The notes: generated by a model from the sequence alone, not told the origin. A DNA stretch of 64,000 nt from Dawidia soli (GCF_018598185.1 NZ_JAHESC010000005.1:1-64000); one strand, 5' to 3'; shown: positions 17,485 through 26,114, counted from the stretch's first letter. A program made the numbers and translations.

Positions 17485-19446
17485 GTGAATCAGTCAATTG
17501 ACGCTTTAAAGCAATATTGTAACAGCCTGGTGCGGTACAGCCGGCGCCAGACCCTGGAAGTGAACATCGGTGACGTGCCGATGGGCGGCAACAACCCCAT
17601 CCGCATTCAGTCCATGACGACCGTCGATACGATGGATACGCAGGGCTCGATCGGGCAGGTCATCCGCATGGTCGATGCCGGGTGCGAATACGTACGCATC
17701 ACCGCCCCCAGCATCAAAGAGGCCCAGAACCTGGCCGAGATCCGCAAAGGCTTGCATGTACGCGGCTACAAAGTGCCCCTCGTGGCCGACATTCACTTCA
17801 CGCCCAACGCCGCCGAGCTGGCCGCCCGTATCGTTGAAAAAGTGCGGATCAACCCCGGCAACTACGCCGATAAGAAACGCTTCGAAACCATCGAATACAC
17901 CGAGGCCAGCTACCAGGCCGAACTCCACCGCATCCGCGAAAAATTCCTGCCGCTGATCCGCATCTGCAAAGAGCACGGCACCGCCATGCGCATCGGCACC
18001 AACCACGGTTCACTGTCAGACCGCATCATGAGCCGCTACGGCGACAGCCCCATGGGCATGGTCGAGTCGGCGCTCGAGTTCCTCCGCATCTGCGAAGACG
18101 AACAGTACTACAACATCGTACTGTCCATGAAGTCCAGCAACCCGCAGGTCATGGTGCAAGCCTACCGCCTGCTGGTGCAGAAGCTCGACGAAGAAGGGCT
18201 GAAGCCTTACCCGCTGCACCTGGGTGTGACCGAAGCCGGCGACGGCGAAGACGGCCGCATCAAATCGTCGGTCGGCATCGGCACCTTGCTTGAAGACGGC
18301 CTGGGGGACACCATCCGCGTGTCGCTTACCGAAGAGCCCGAAGCCGAAGTGCCCGTGGCCCGCGAGCTGGCCGCCCGCTACGATCACCGCGCCGGCCATG
18401 CGCCGATCGCGCCCATCGTACATTACCCCATCACACCGTATGAATACAACCGCCGCATAACACGCGAAGTCGTCAACATCGGCGGTACACACGCCGTACC
18501 CCGCGTCATCGCCGACCTTTCGGGACGCGATAAGATCACCGCCGCGTCGCTGTTTGCCGTAGGCTATCAATACTCGGTGCCCCTTGATAAATGGAACATT
18601 ACCGATACCGCCTGCGACTATATATTCCTCGGCGACCACGTCGTCGATTTTGATATACCCGGCACGTTGGGACTGGTCTACCACCACGCCACGTGGCTGA
18701 CGCAGCGCGATAAGGATAGGACCTATCCCGTGCTGACCATCGCCGAATACCGGCGCGGCGTGGAACAATCGCCGGTGCTGAACTTCGTGCGCGTTACACC
18801 CGAAGACATCGATCAGTCGCTGCTCGCACGTTTGAAACAAGATCCTGCGGTGGTGCTGCTGGCGACGACCGCAAATGCCCACGCCATGGCGGCGCTGCGC
18901 CGGCTGTTCGTGGAGCTGATCAACCAGGGCTGCGACGTACCCGTCATTATCGGCCGCCACTACGAGGACCTGAACGGCGAGCAACTGCAGCTCTACGCGG
19001 CGACCGACGCCGGCGGCTTACTGGTCGATGGCCTCGGCGACGGCCTCTTCCTGGAGACTATACGCAGTGGCTCCGACAAAATGGTGAACGACACCGCGTT
19101 TAATATCTTACAGGCCACCCGCACACGCATCTCCAAGACCGAGTATATCTCGTGCCCGTCGTGTGGCCGTACGCTGTTCGACCTGCAGGAAACCACGGCC
19201 CGCATTCGCGTACGCACCAGCCACCTCAAGGGCATCAAGATTGGCATCATGGGCTGCATCGTAAACGGCCCCGGCGAAATGGCCGATGCAGACTATGGCT
19301 ATGTGGGGTCGGGCCCCGGCCGGATCACGCTGTACAAAGGCAAAGAAGTCGTGCGCAAGAATGTGCCCACCGTCGAGGCCGTCGACGAGCTGATCAACCT
19401 GATCCGCGAGCACGGCGACTGGATTGAGCAGGGAGCGGTGAATTAA
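17485..19446 (+). CDS. ispG: 4-hydroxy-3-methylbut-2-enyl-diphosphate synthase, long form
   Basis: 653 aa, starting with GTG. The enzyme performs the penultimate step of the MEP isoprenoid pathway using a [4Fe-4S] cluster. The N-terminal TIM barrel ('GGNNPIRIQSMT', 'VRITAPS', 'LVADIHFTP', 'KVRINPGNY') and the C-terminal cluster domain (YISCPSCGRT, then 'GIMGCIVNGPGEM', giving three Cys plus a Glu ligand) are both complete. An insertion of about 250 residues between them is the A* domain of plant and Bacteroidota/Chlamydiae enzymes. It supplies precursors for the polyprenyl synthase at 2320. Confidence 0.95.
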   Translation: MNQSIDALKQYCNSLVRYSRRQTLEVNIGDVPMGGNNPIRIQSMTTVDTMDTQGSIGQVIRMVDAGCEYVRITAPSIKEAQNLAEIRKGLHVRGYKVPLVADIHFTPNAAELAARIVEKVRINPGNYADKKRFETIEYTEASYQAELHRIREKFLPLIRICKEHGTAMRIGTNHGSLSDRIMSRYGDSPMGMVESALEFLRICEDEQYYNIVLSMKSSNPQVMVQAYRLLVQKLDEEGLKPYPLHLGVTEAGDGEDGRIKSSVGIGTLLEDGLGDTIRVSLTEEPEAEVPVARELAARYDHRAGHAPIAPIVHYPITPYEYNRRITREVVNIGGTHAVPRVIADLSGRDKITAASLFAVGYQYSVPLDKWNITDTACDYIFLGDHVVDFDIPGTLGLVYHHATWLTQRDKDRTYPVLTIAEYRRGVEQSPVLNFVRVTPEDIDQSLLARLKQDPAVVLLATTANAHAMAALRRLFVELINQGCDVPVIIGRHYEDLNGEQLQLYAATDAGGLLVDGLGDGLFLETIRSGSDKMVNDTAFNILQATRTRISKTEYISCPSCGRTLFDLQETTARIRVRTSHLKGIKIGIMGCIVNGPGEMADADYGYVGSGPGRITLYKGKEVVRKNVPTVEAVDELINLIREHGDWIEQGAVN

Positions 19447-19470
19447 TGTTTTGACCTAAAGAACACGAAC

Positions 19471-19704
19471 ATGGAAAATAAAGCAAAGGCAGGAGCGGAG
19501 CCGGCCGGGAAAAAGCAGGGCGGCATCAAAGAGTTCTTTAGCCTGGGAGAAGTAGGCAACTATTTCTTCCGCAAGAAAGACCCATCACGCCCCAGCAATA
19601 TCAATATCAGGATGATGCACGGGGTCAATAAGCTGTCCATCGCCATCTTCCTCGTAGGGGTGTTGTACCTCGTCTACAAGCTCGTCATCAAGCCCCGGCT
19701 GTGA
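19471..19704 (+). CDS. Small membrane protein, DUF6728-like
   Basis: 77 aa. A polar head (Lys/Ala/Gly-rich) leads to 'FFSLGEVGNYFFRKKDP' and 'NINIRMMHGVNKLSIAIF', then one membrane helix (AIFLVGVLYLVYKLVI) and a basic tail. The pattern fits the small Bacteroidota family I know as DUF6728, of unknown function. It sits 24 bases after ispG and one base before the MmcQ/YjbR gene, so the three look like one operon. Confidence 0.78.
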   Translation: MENKAKAGAEPAGKKQGGIKEFFSLGEVGNYFFRKKDPSRPSNINIRMMHGVNKLSIAIFLVGVLYLVYKLVIKPRL

Positions 19705-19705
19705 T

Positions 19706-20059
19706 ATGGACCTCGAGCAGTTCATGCGTTGGTGCAATGCCAAAAAAGGGGTGACCGAAGAATTTCCTTTCGGGGAGGAGATCCTCGTGTACAAGGTCAT
19801 GGGCAAAATGTTCGCCCTGACCAACGTTGACCAGTTTGACAGCATCAACCTGAAAGTAGAACCCGAACAGGGTGTTTTATTACAGGAAGAGTACGCCGCC
19901 GTGCAGCCCGGCTACCACATGAACAAAAAGCACTGGATCACCGTCACCATGGACGGATCGGTTCCCAACCGCCTTTTGCAGCAGTGGATCGACAATTCTT
20001 ACAATTTAGTAGTGTCGGGACTGACGAAAAAGCAGCAAACAGCGTTAAAAGAGGCATGA
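19706..20059 (+). CDS. MmcQ/YjbR-family protein
   Basis: 117 aa, full length for the family. N-terminal 'FMRWCNAKKGVTEEFPFGEE', central 'VYKVMGKMFALTNV' and C-terminal 'HMNKKHWITVTMDGSVP' with 'LIDNSYNLVV'-like end (here WIDNSYNLVVSGLTKK) are the diagnostic segments. The fold is a CyaY-like DNA-binding-type double-wing domain, but the cellular role is not established. Begins one base after the DUF6728-like stop codon. Confidence 0.88.
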   Translation: MDLEQFMRWCNAKKGVTEEFPFGEEILVYKVMGKMFALTNVDQFDSINLKVEPEQGVLLQEEYAAVQPGYHMNKKHWITVTMDGSVPNRLLQQWIDNSYNLVVSGLTKKQQTALKEA

Positions 20060-20116
20060 ATAGACCGCAAAATGCCATAAATCCTACGCTAGCAGGAGAG
20101 TTGTGGGTAAAATCCT

Positions 20117-20124
20117 TATTTTTG
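20117..20124 (+). promoter_or_regulatory. Possible -7 element
   Basis: TATTTTTG, 17 bases before the ATG of the lipoprotein gene at 20142; the surrounding TTATTTTTGTTTG is AT-rich. No well-placed -33 box. Confidence 0.35.
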
Positions 20125-20141
20125 TTTGAATTACCCTGTTC

Positions 20142-21152
20142 ATGCTGAGGGCATTTTTTGTTTTATTCATCTGTAGCCTGTTCCTGACTGCTTGTACACA
20201 GCGCATGATCTGCCCTGCGTATCAAAGTGCGTTCATCTACGACAAGGACGCGCTGCGCAAGCAATTCAGCTATTTCCAGGACGACTCTACACCCAAAGTG
20301 CTGACGGCCAGCAAGAACAAATACCTTATTGCCGAACCCACCTCGTATCGCAAGAAGATCCGCAACATGCAGACCGTTCCTATGAAGAACGTCTACGTGC
20401 AGGTACCCGATTCGTTAAAAGAAGGCTATGACAGCCTCGGCCTGAACGGCGAGGACGGCGTCGTGCCCGGCGCCGAGCTGGACCTCGCCGCCCGCTCGGT
20501 TATCGACAGCATTTACATCGAAGACGTTCCGCAAGATACTACCACCGAAGAAGCCGAAGGCGACAGCATCTATGTCATTTCCAAAGACAAGGAGCTGCGC
20601 ATGCTGCGCTACGAATACTCCGACACCGCCCGCATCGACCCGGCTACCGGCAAATTGATCAGATCGACGCCGAAATACGTCGTGGACGAAATTACCTTCA
20701 ACGTAGAGCAGGACAACTACATGTGGTACCTGCGCAACTACCTGGTGCTGCCCGACGTACGCCTCGCCAAGATAGGCCAGGCCGAAGCCGCCAAAGAAGA
20801 GAAGAAGGCTAAGAAAAAAGGAGGCTTCTTTAAAAACCTGTTCAAGAAAAAAGAGAAGGAACAACCTGCCGACTCCGTCGCAACCCCCGAGCCGCGCGAC
20901 GACGACTTCGACTACGTAGACGAAGAAGAGCAGCAACAACAAGCCCAGTCACAGCTCGCCCAACCCGAGCCCGAGAAGAAAGGCCTGTTCGGCCGCAAGA
21001 AAAAGAAAGAACCCAAGCCCGAAACCGACGAGCCCGAAAAGCCCGCCAAGAAGAAGAAAGAGAAAAAGGCTAAGAAAAAGAAAGACGAAGATCAGCCCGA
21101 AGAAGAAGCACCTGCCGAAGAAAAAGAAGAGGATAGCGACGACGGGTTTTAG
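20142..21152 (+). CDS. Lipoprotein with highly charged C-terminal tail
   Basis: 336 aa. Signal peptide with lipobox LTAC (MLRAFFVLFICSLFLTAC), so probably lipidated at Cys18. The middle (residues ~20-215) has a conserved-looking body ('CPAYQSAFIYDKDALRKQFS', 'SRYVVDEITFNVEQDNYMWY'-like text, here PKYVVDEITFNVEQDNYM) found in Bacteroidota proteins of unknown function. The last ~120 residues are low-complexity Lys/Glu/Pro/Asp runs such as KKKGGFFKNLFKKKEKE and FGRKKKKEPKPE, presumably disordered and extending from the membrane. Role unknown; the tail may bind peptidoglycan or nucleic acid, but nothing proves it. Confidence 0.8.
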   Translation: MLRAFFVLFICSLFLTACTQRMICPAYQSAFIYDKDALRKQFSYFQDDSTPKVLTASKNKYLIAEPTSYRKKIRNMQTVPMKNVYVQVPDSLKEGYDSLGLNGEDGVVPGAELDLAARSVIDSIYIEDVPQDTTTEEAEGDSIYVISKDKELRMLRYEYSDTARIDPATGKLIRSTPKYVVDEITFNVEQDNYMWYLRNYLVLPDVRLAKIGQAEAAKEEKKAKKKGGFFKNLFKKKEKEQPADSVATPEPRDDDFDYVDEEEQQQQAQSQLAQPEPEKKGLFGRKKKKEPKPETDEPEKPAKKKKEKKAKKKKDEDQPEEEAPAEEKEEDSDDGF

Positions 21153-21202
21153 TGGCCGAACGCCAAACGAATCTCTGTTTTGTTCCCGCTCCTGGCCCCG
21201 AA

Positions 21203-21367
21203 GGCGGAACACAATAGGCTGGAGCGCCAGCGTAGGTTGGGAGGCAATTATGTAAATGATGTATAAGCCCTGAAAGGGCGGAACACACCAGCCCAGGCTG
21301 GAGCGATAGCGAAGGCCTGGGAGCCAATCATGTAGAGAGTGTATAAGCCCTGTAAGGGCGTAACAAC
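21203..21367 (+). repeat. Tandem REP-like intergenic repeat (two units and a stub)
   Basis: Unit 1 (21203-21276) and unit 2 (21277-21356) begin with GGCGGAACAC and end GTATAAGCCCTG(A/T)AAG; a third unit is broken off after GGCGTAACAA. Each unit contains an imperfect dyad around AGGCTGGAGCG.AGCG.AGG, in unit 2 AGCCCAGGCT ... GGCCTGGGAG. These are noncoding, extragenic palindromic-type elements lying between a lipoprotein gene and the SRAP gene. Confidence 0.75.
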
Positions 21368-21452
21368 TCGAGGCACGTGCTCGAATAATTCACCTCACTT
21401 TATAGGCGTTGCGATCGCCGGATTCCTGATGACTGTGCAATTCGTTCTCCCC

Positions 21453-21533
21453 TTTCAGGGCTGGATCTCTGTTTGTACGATTAACCCAGGCCTATAATAG
21501 CCTGGGCTGATGTATAACGTCCTTTCGGTTAAT
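21453..21533 (-). repeat. Inverted, diverged copy of the REP-like unit
   Basis: Read on the minus strand this segment contains AACCGAAAGGACG, TATACATCAGCCCAGGCT, GGCCTGGGTTAA and, near the end, AGCCCTGAAAGGG, the same signature blocks as the direct units at 21203-21356 but in opposite orientation. The pair of convergent copies brackets about 85 bases. Confidence 0.6.
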
Positions 21534-22227
21534 CAAACAACGTCAAATTCCCGAACTGATCCGCCGGTGGAGCCGGTATAATAAGTGACGGCGCATCCGC
21601 CGCATTATCACTGATCCTCGGCGACACCGAGTAATGATTGAGATATTCCGCTTCCAAAGGCTTCAGCAAGCCGAGCAGATCCGCCTCCGTACTATCCTTC
21701 CCCAGCCATACCGCCTCACCCTTCGGATCCAAAATTACCGGCATCCGCTCTTGTACGGAAGCCACTAAAGGATTGGCCTGCACCGTAATGATCGAGAAGG
21801 TATGAAATTCATTACCGTCCGTATCGTCATACTCTTCCCACACACCGGCGAAGGAGAACACCCCGGCGTCGCGGCTCACAAAACGAAACGGACTAAAGCT
21901 CTTTTTACCCAACCGCTTCCAGGCATAAAAACCATCGGCGGGAACGATACAACGATTCTTGATGAGCGACTTTTGCTGTGCCGCTTTCTCCAGGATCGTT
22001 TCGGTACGCACGTTGACGATCTTTTCACCCAGCGTTTTATTCTTGGCCCAGGCCGGCGAGGTGCCCCAGTAAAAATTAGAGATGCCCTGCGGCGCCGTGT
22101 GCGTAATGACTGGTAGCAACTGCGTGGTCGTGGCGTTGTAGCGCGGCTTGTAAAACTCAGGCACGTCTACACCGAAACGGTCACTGAGCGTTGAGGCGGA
22201 CGCAGTAATGCTATAGCGATCGATCAT
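21529..22227 (-). CDS. SRAP-fold (YedK/HMCES-like) protein lacking catalytic residues
   Basis: 232 aa. Overall SRAP layout is present: MIDRYSIT at the start, PRYNATTTQLLPVI (RYN motif), 'FYWGTSPAW', VNVRTET, 'RCIVPADGFYAWKR' and 'VQERMPVIL'. In active SRAP proteins Cys2 forms the covalent link to abasic DNA, helped by Asn75, Glu105 and His160 (YedK numbers). Here Cys2 is Ile2, the Glu is Ala102 and the His is Gln159; only the Asn (N72) and DNA-contact Arg/Trp positions remain. The protein should therefore not make a thiazolidine crosslink, but could still bind single-stranded or abasic DNA. The gene is intact with normal codon use, so it is not a decaying pseudogene. No SOS-type partner is nearby. 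Confidence 0.88.
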   Translation of the reverse strand: MIDRYSITASASTLSDRFGVDVPEFYKPRYNATTTQLLPVITHTAPQGISNFYWGTSPAWAKNKTLGEKIVNVRTETILEKAAQQKSLIKNRCIVPADGFYAWKRLGKKSFSPFRFVSRDAGVFSFAGVWEEYDDTDGNEFHTFSIITVQANPLVASVQERMPVILDPKGEAVWLGKDSTEADLLGLLKPLEAEYLNHYSVSPRISDNAADAPSLIIPAPPADQFGNLTLFD

Positions 22228-22254
22228 AGTGGCCAGGGGTGTTAGGTCTGCAAT

Positions 22255-23220
22255 TTACGTCAAGATAAATTGCAACGCGCGCTCTTCACTCCAATATAAC
22301 CCATTTTTATTGAATTGCGCGAAGCCCACATGCCCGCCCCGCGTGATGCACTCGAACGTTATTGACGGGTGGTCTGCGAGTCGCTCGATGGGGAAGGAAT
22401 TTTTGCCGAGGAAGGGATCGTTCACAGCATTGGCGATCAACGTCGGCACGTAAATGCTGTCCAGGAAATGGATCGAGCTGTTGCGTTCATAATAATCCAG
22501 CGCGCTGGCGAAGCCATGCAGCGGCGCGGTATAATATTCGTCGAACTCGAGGATGGTACGGATATGCTCCAGGCGGCTCGTATCGAGGCCTTGCATCAAG
22601 GCGGCCTTACGCGTGATCTTCGACTTCAGGCTCTTGAGAAACCGGCGGGCATAGATCCAGTTTTCGCGCTTGGAGATCTCCAGGCAGGCGTCGTACAGAT
22701 CGAGCGGTACCGAGAACACCACCGCGCGGCGAATGACCGACGACGACTTGCGCTCGCCCAGGTACTTCAGGGTAAGGTTTCCGCCCAGGCTGAAGCCCAC
22801 CAGGTTGATTTGAGTATAGCCTTGCTGGACGGCGTGTTGCACGACCAGGTCCAGGTCTTCCGTCGCACCGCTGTGGTAAAAGCGCAGCAGGCGGTTCATG
22901 TCCAGCCCGCAGCCGCGGAAATTCCAGGCCAGCACGTCAAAGCCCTGCGTGAGGAAAGCTTTTGCCATGCCCTTGATATACGGGCGGTACGAGTCGCCCT
23001 CCAGGCCGTGTGAGAGAATCAACAAGGGGCGTCTGCCGGCATCGCCGGTCCCGGCGGGTTGGGATGATAACCAGTCGAGGTCGAGAAAATCACCGTCGGG
23101 TGTTTCGAGGCGTTCGCGCGCGTAGGGGGGAAGCTCCACCGAACGCATCAGCGCCGGGAAGATGGTTTCCAGGTGTCGGTTAAAGAGAAAGAACGGTGGG
23201 TTGTAAGACACGAACGGCAT
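22255..23220 (-). CDS. YheT-family alpha/beta hydrolase
   Basis: 321 aa. N-terminal 'FFLFNRHLETIFPALMR' is the hallmark of the YheT/ABHD1-3 group. The nucleophile elbow is GFSLGG (Ser about residue 140), the oxyanion region is LSHGLEGDSYRPYIKGMA, and the catalytic His is in TRGGHVGF. These enzymes act on lipids or hydrophobic esters. It is followed by the DinB-like gene with a 10-base gap reading backwards (DinB gene lies downstream at higher coordinates but the same strand upstream), suggesting a shared minus-strand transcript terC-DinB-yheT-SRAP. Confidence 0.92.
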   Translation of the reverse strand: MPFVSYNPPFFLFNRHLETIFPALMRSVELPPYARERLETPDGDFLDLDWLSSQPAGTGDAGRRPLLILSHGLEGDSYRPYIKGMAKAFLTQGFDVLAWNFRGCGLDMNRLLRFYHSGATEDLDLVVQHAVQQGYTQINLVGFSLGGNLTLKYLGERKSSSVIRRAVVFSVPLDLYDACLEISKRENWIYARRFLKSLKSKITRKAALMQGLDTSRLEHIRTILEFDEYYTAPLHGFASALDYYERNSSIHFLDSIYVPTLIANAVNDPFLGKNSFPIERLADHPSITFECITRGGHVGFAQFNKNGLYWSEERALQFILT

Positions 23221-23230
23221 ACCAAATATG

Positions 23231-23758
23231 CTACGGTAAAGCCGCCACGATCCTGAGGTGGCCGGCGTGGTGTTCGCCGTGCCAGGCGTAGCTGGCGATC
23301 AGCTGATCGAGGCGTATATGCTTCTTCGAGTCGGGGTGGTAGAACGAGCGTTGCAGCTCCGCCTCGCGCAGCGACCGCAGCAGGGGTACCCACTTGGCGT
23401 GCAGGCTCTTCAGCAGGGCCACCGCCAGGGCAGGGTCGGCTCCGATCTCGCCGGTCTGCGCCCAGGCCACCTCGTCATAGGCTTTGATGGTGGGCGTATC
23501 TTCCGTCAGCGTCCACTTGGTGCGGATGTAGGCGTTCACGTGGCTGTCGGGAATATGGTGTAACACCTGTCGGGCCGTCCACCCACCGGGGCGATACGGC
23601 GTTTCCAGCTGACGCGGCGACAGCCCTTTGAAAAGCTTTTCGATCTCCGCCGGCACCGCTTCGATACGGTCGATCAGGGTGGTGATCTCCGCCGCGGTAT
23701 ACGCGGACTGGCCCGCGTGGCGGCCGATGGGATACCGTAAAGCTTCGTCGTTACTCAT
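23231..23758 (-). CDS. DinB/YfiT-like metal-dependent protein (putative thiol transferase)
   Basis: 175 aa. The N-terminal 'LRYPIGRHAGQSAYTAAEI' is typical of the YfiT group, whose members were named putative metal-dependent hydrolases or bacillithiol transferases. Helical bundle with the three metal ligands visible as His in VLHHIPDSH (about residue 67) and two in AWHGEHHAGHL (about residues 160 and 164). It overlaps the terC gene by 8 bases and is 10 bases from yheT, so it is cotranscribed with both. Exact substrate unknown. Confidence 0.86.
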   Translation of the reverse strand: MSNDEALRYPIGRHAGQSAYTAAEITTLIDRIEAVPAEIEKLFKGLSPRQLETPYRPGGWTARQVLHHIPDSHVNAYIRTKWTLTEDTPTIKAYDEVAWAQTGEIGADPALAVALLKSLHAKWVPLLRSLREAELQRSFYHPDSKKHIRLDQLIASYAWHGEHHAGHLRIVAALP

Positions 23759-24503
23759 GGAATTCTTCTTTGGCTTTCTTTCGCTTGCCGCGTACCCGGA
23801 TATTGATCATCTCGATGCCCATCGAGAATACCACGGCGAAGTATATATATCCTTTCGGAATTTCCTTGCCCAGACCTTCCAGGAAGATCATAAAGCCGAT
23901 CAGGATCAGGAAGCCGAGCGCCAGCACCTCCATCGACGGGTGACGGTTGATGAAGTCGCTGATCCTGCCCGAGAAGATCATCATGATACCGATCGACAAC
24001 ACGACGGCGATGATCATGATAATGATCTCGTTGGTCAGACCCACCGCGGTCAGGATGGAGTCGAACGAGAAGATTATATCCAGCAATACGATCTGTACGA
24101 TCACACCCGATACGTTCACCTTCTTCGAGGTGCTCTCGCTGCTCAATTCGTCTTCGCCTTCCATCTCGTGGTTGATCTCACGCGTGCTCTTGGCGATGAG
24201 GAACATACCCCCGAAGATGAGGATCAGGTCGCGGCCGCTGATGGCACCGTCTTCGGCGATCCAGTGGGGCACGTCGAACAGGGGGCGGGTAAATTGCATC
24301 ACCCATGTAATGGTCAGCAGCAGTAACACGCGTACGCCCATGGCCAGCAAGAGACCCAGGTTACGGGTACGGGCCCGGTACTCGACAGGTAAGCGGTTCG
24401 AGACGATGGAAATGAAAATGATGTTGTCAATCCCAAGAACAATCTCAAAGAACGTTAGCGTTAACAAGGCGAGCCAGGTTTCCGCGTGAAGGAAGATTTC
24501 CAT
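23751..24503 (-). CDS. TerC-family integral membrane protein
   Basis: 250 aa with about seven membrane helices. TerC signature residues occur in 'FFEIVLGIDNIIFISIVSN' (acidic Glu and Asp in helix) and 'DIIFSFDSILTAVGLTNE' (second acidic pair). Family members export or handle divalent metals (manganese) or act in protein metalation at the membrane. It overlaps the DinB-like gene, likely forming the head of the minus-strand transcript that runs to the SRAP gene. Confidence 0.92.
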   Translation of the reverse strand: MEIFLHAETWLALLTLTFFEIVLGIDNIIFISIVSNRLPVEYRARTRNLGLLLAMGVRVLLLLTITWVMQFTRPLFDVPHWIAEDGAISGRDLILIFGGMFLIAKSTREINHEMEGEDELSSESTSKKVNVSGVIVQIVLLDIIFSFDSILTAVGLTNEIIIMIIAVVLSIGIMMIFSGRISDFINRHPSMEVLALGFLILIGFMIFLEGLGKEIPKGYIYFAVVFSMGIEMINIRVRGKRKKAKEEFHE

Positions 24504-24621
24504 GCCGAGGGTTATCCAGATTTATTTAAGCGTTAAAAATAGGATATGTAACGCGATCCACCAAAGCCGGGTTGCGCGTATTTATGATTGTAACAATCGT
24601 CAGAAAAGGCCTTCATGTAAA

Positions 24622-24660
24622 GAAAAAGGGCCTTCCTGTTGGCAGGAAGGCCCTTGTGGA
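24622..24660 (-). terminator. Strong rho-independent terminator
   Basis: Perfect stem AAGGGCCTTCCTG / CAGGAAGGCCCTT (24626-24655), 4-base loop, followed on the minus strand by TTTTTCTTT. It ends the alanine dehydrogenase transcript about 100 bases beyond its stop. Confidence 0.88.
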
Positions 24661-24685
24661 TAAAAGACCTATGTTTTAGGTGTAA

Positions 24686-24730
24686 GGTTTACCTGCCGAA
24701 GGCAGGTTTACCCGCCGGTGGGCGGTTTAC
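24686..24730. repeat. Pair of short GC-rich hairpins with GTTTACC flanks
   Basis: GTTTACCTGCCGAAGGCAG GTTTACCCGCCGGTGGGCGG GTTTACC: two hairpins, CCTGCC-GAA-GGCAGG and CCCGCC-GGT-GGGCGG, each framed by GTTTACC. It looks like a small duplicated module in the ald 3' region. Confidence 0.5.
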
Positions 24731-24758
24731 CTTTACCGCCGCGACAGCGGTCGTACCA

Positions 24759-25874
24759 TTACGCCAGGTATTTGCTTACCTCCGTATACGGCAGGTTGAA
24801 TGCATCGGCAACAGCCTTATACACGACCTGGCCTTGAATAACGTTCAGCCCCAGGCGCAGCTCCTGGCTTTCCTGGCAGGCCTTCTTCCAACCCTGGTTG
24901 GCCAACCGGATGGCATAGGGCAGGGTGGCGTTGGTCAATGCCAGCGTAGAAGTATACGGCACGGCACCCGGCATGTTGGCCACGCAATAGTGTACAACAT
25001 CGTCGATGATAAAGGTCGGGTCTTCGTGTGTCGTCGGACGGCAGGTTTCGATACAACCGCCCTGGTCTACCGCTACGTCTACCAGCACCGTGCCGGGACG
25101 CATCGTCTTCAGCATGTCACGGGTGATCAGCTTCGGTGCTTTGGCACCCGGCACCAATACACCTCCGATGATGAGGTCGGATTCTTTTACCTGCTCGCGG
25201 ATAGTATATTCGTTTGACACCAGCGTATGTACATTCTTCGGCATCACGTCGTCGAGGTAACGCAGGCGGTTCAGGTTCAGGTCGACGATCGTTACATCGG
25301 CACCCATACCGGCGGCGATCTTCGCCGCGTTGGCACCGACTACACCGCCGCCCAACACCAGTACCTTGGCAGGCTTTACACCCGGCACGCCGCCGAGCAG
25401 AATGCCGCGGCCTTTCAGCGGCTTCTCGAGGTATTTGGCCCCTTCCTGGATAGACATTCTGCCGGCTACTTCCGACATCGGCACCAGCAGCGGCAGGCTG
25501 CCGTCGGCACGTTCTACAGTCTCATATGCGAGACATACCGCTCCGCTTTCGAGCATCGCTTTGGCCAGCGGCTCATACGATGCGAAGTGGAAGTACGTAA
25601 AGACCAGCTGATCTTTGCGGATCAATTTATACTCTTGCTCGACAGGCTCCTTTACCTTCATGATCATGTCGGCCTTTGCGAAGACGTCCGCCGCAGAGGG
25701 CAGCAACGTAGCACCGGCCTTTTGATACTCGTCATCCTGAAAACCGCTGCCGGCACCCGCTGTCGTTTGAACATATACGGTGTGTCCGCGTTTTACCAGT
25801 TCCTGTGTGCCGGCCGGGGTCAGCGCAACACGGTTCTCATTGTTCTTGATTTCTTTCGGTACGCCAATGATCAT
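24759..25874 (-). CDS. ald: Alanine dehydrogenase
   Basis: 371 aa from the ATG at 25874, beginning MIIGVPKEIKNNENRVAL, the conserved N-terminus; the longer frame to 25916 adds 14 unlikely residues. Pyruvate/alanine site residues include R15 and K-motifs, NAD-binding 'VLVLGGGVVGANAAKIAAGM' (GxGxxG), and the signature 'LVDVAVDQGGCIET' and 'TSTLALTNATLPYAIRLANQG'. It catalyses L-alanine + NAD+ to pyruvate + ammonia. Monocistronic, with a -7 box upstream and a strong terminator. Confidence 0.96.
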   Translation of the reverse strand: MIIGVPKEIKNNENRVALTPAGTQELVKRGHTVYVQTTAGAGSGFQDDEYQKAGATLLPSAADVFAKADMIMKVKEPVEQEYKLIRKDQLVFTYFHFASYEPLAKAMLESGAVCLAYETVERADGSLPLLVPMSEVAGRMSIQEGAKYLEKPLKGRGILLGGVPGVKPAKVLVLGGGVVGANAAKIAAGMGADVTIVDLNLNRLRYLDDVMPKNVHTLVSNEYTIREQVKESDLIIGGVLVPGAKAPKLITRDMLKTMRPGTVLVDVAVDQGGCIETCRPTTHEDPTFIIDDVVHYCVANMPGAVPYTSTLALTNATLPYAIRLANQGWKKACQESQELRLGLNVIQGQVVYKAVADAFNLPYTEVSKYLA

Positions 25875-25900
25875 GCTTGGATATGGTTTAGAATTTCGTG

Positions 25901-25908
25901 CAAATATA
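25901..25908 (-). promoter_or_regulatory. -7 element for ald
   Basis: On the minus strand TATATTTG, an exact TAnnTTTG match, 27 bases before the ald ATG; a TTTG lies 15 bases further upstream (25924-25927), slightly too close for a consensus -33 box. Confidence 0.5.
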
Positions 25909-26084
25909 GCAGCCACCTGTTCACAAATACGGAGTTGGGAAAAGATGATTTTTAATCGGAATAATTGCCTGTCAATGTTCCTTTCCTTCGAGAAAAATTT
26001 CGGGGAAGTACTATTCTCGAAATAAAATTTGTATGCCCGCCTTCGAAAATGAGCTGTTGCGAAGAACCCCGCCGGCCAAAGGCT

Positions 26085-26114
26085 TTTGAAACGTAAAACT
26101 ATTGTCTATTTTTG
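26085..26114 (+). promoter_or_regulatory. Bacteroidota-type promoter for the E1 fusion gene
   Basis: TTTG (26085-26088), 18-base spacer, TATTTTTG (26107-26114): a near-ideal housekeeping promoter of the phylum, about 31 bases before the TTG start of the next gene. Confidence 0.7.
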
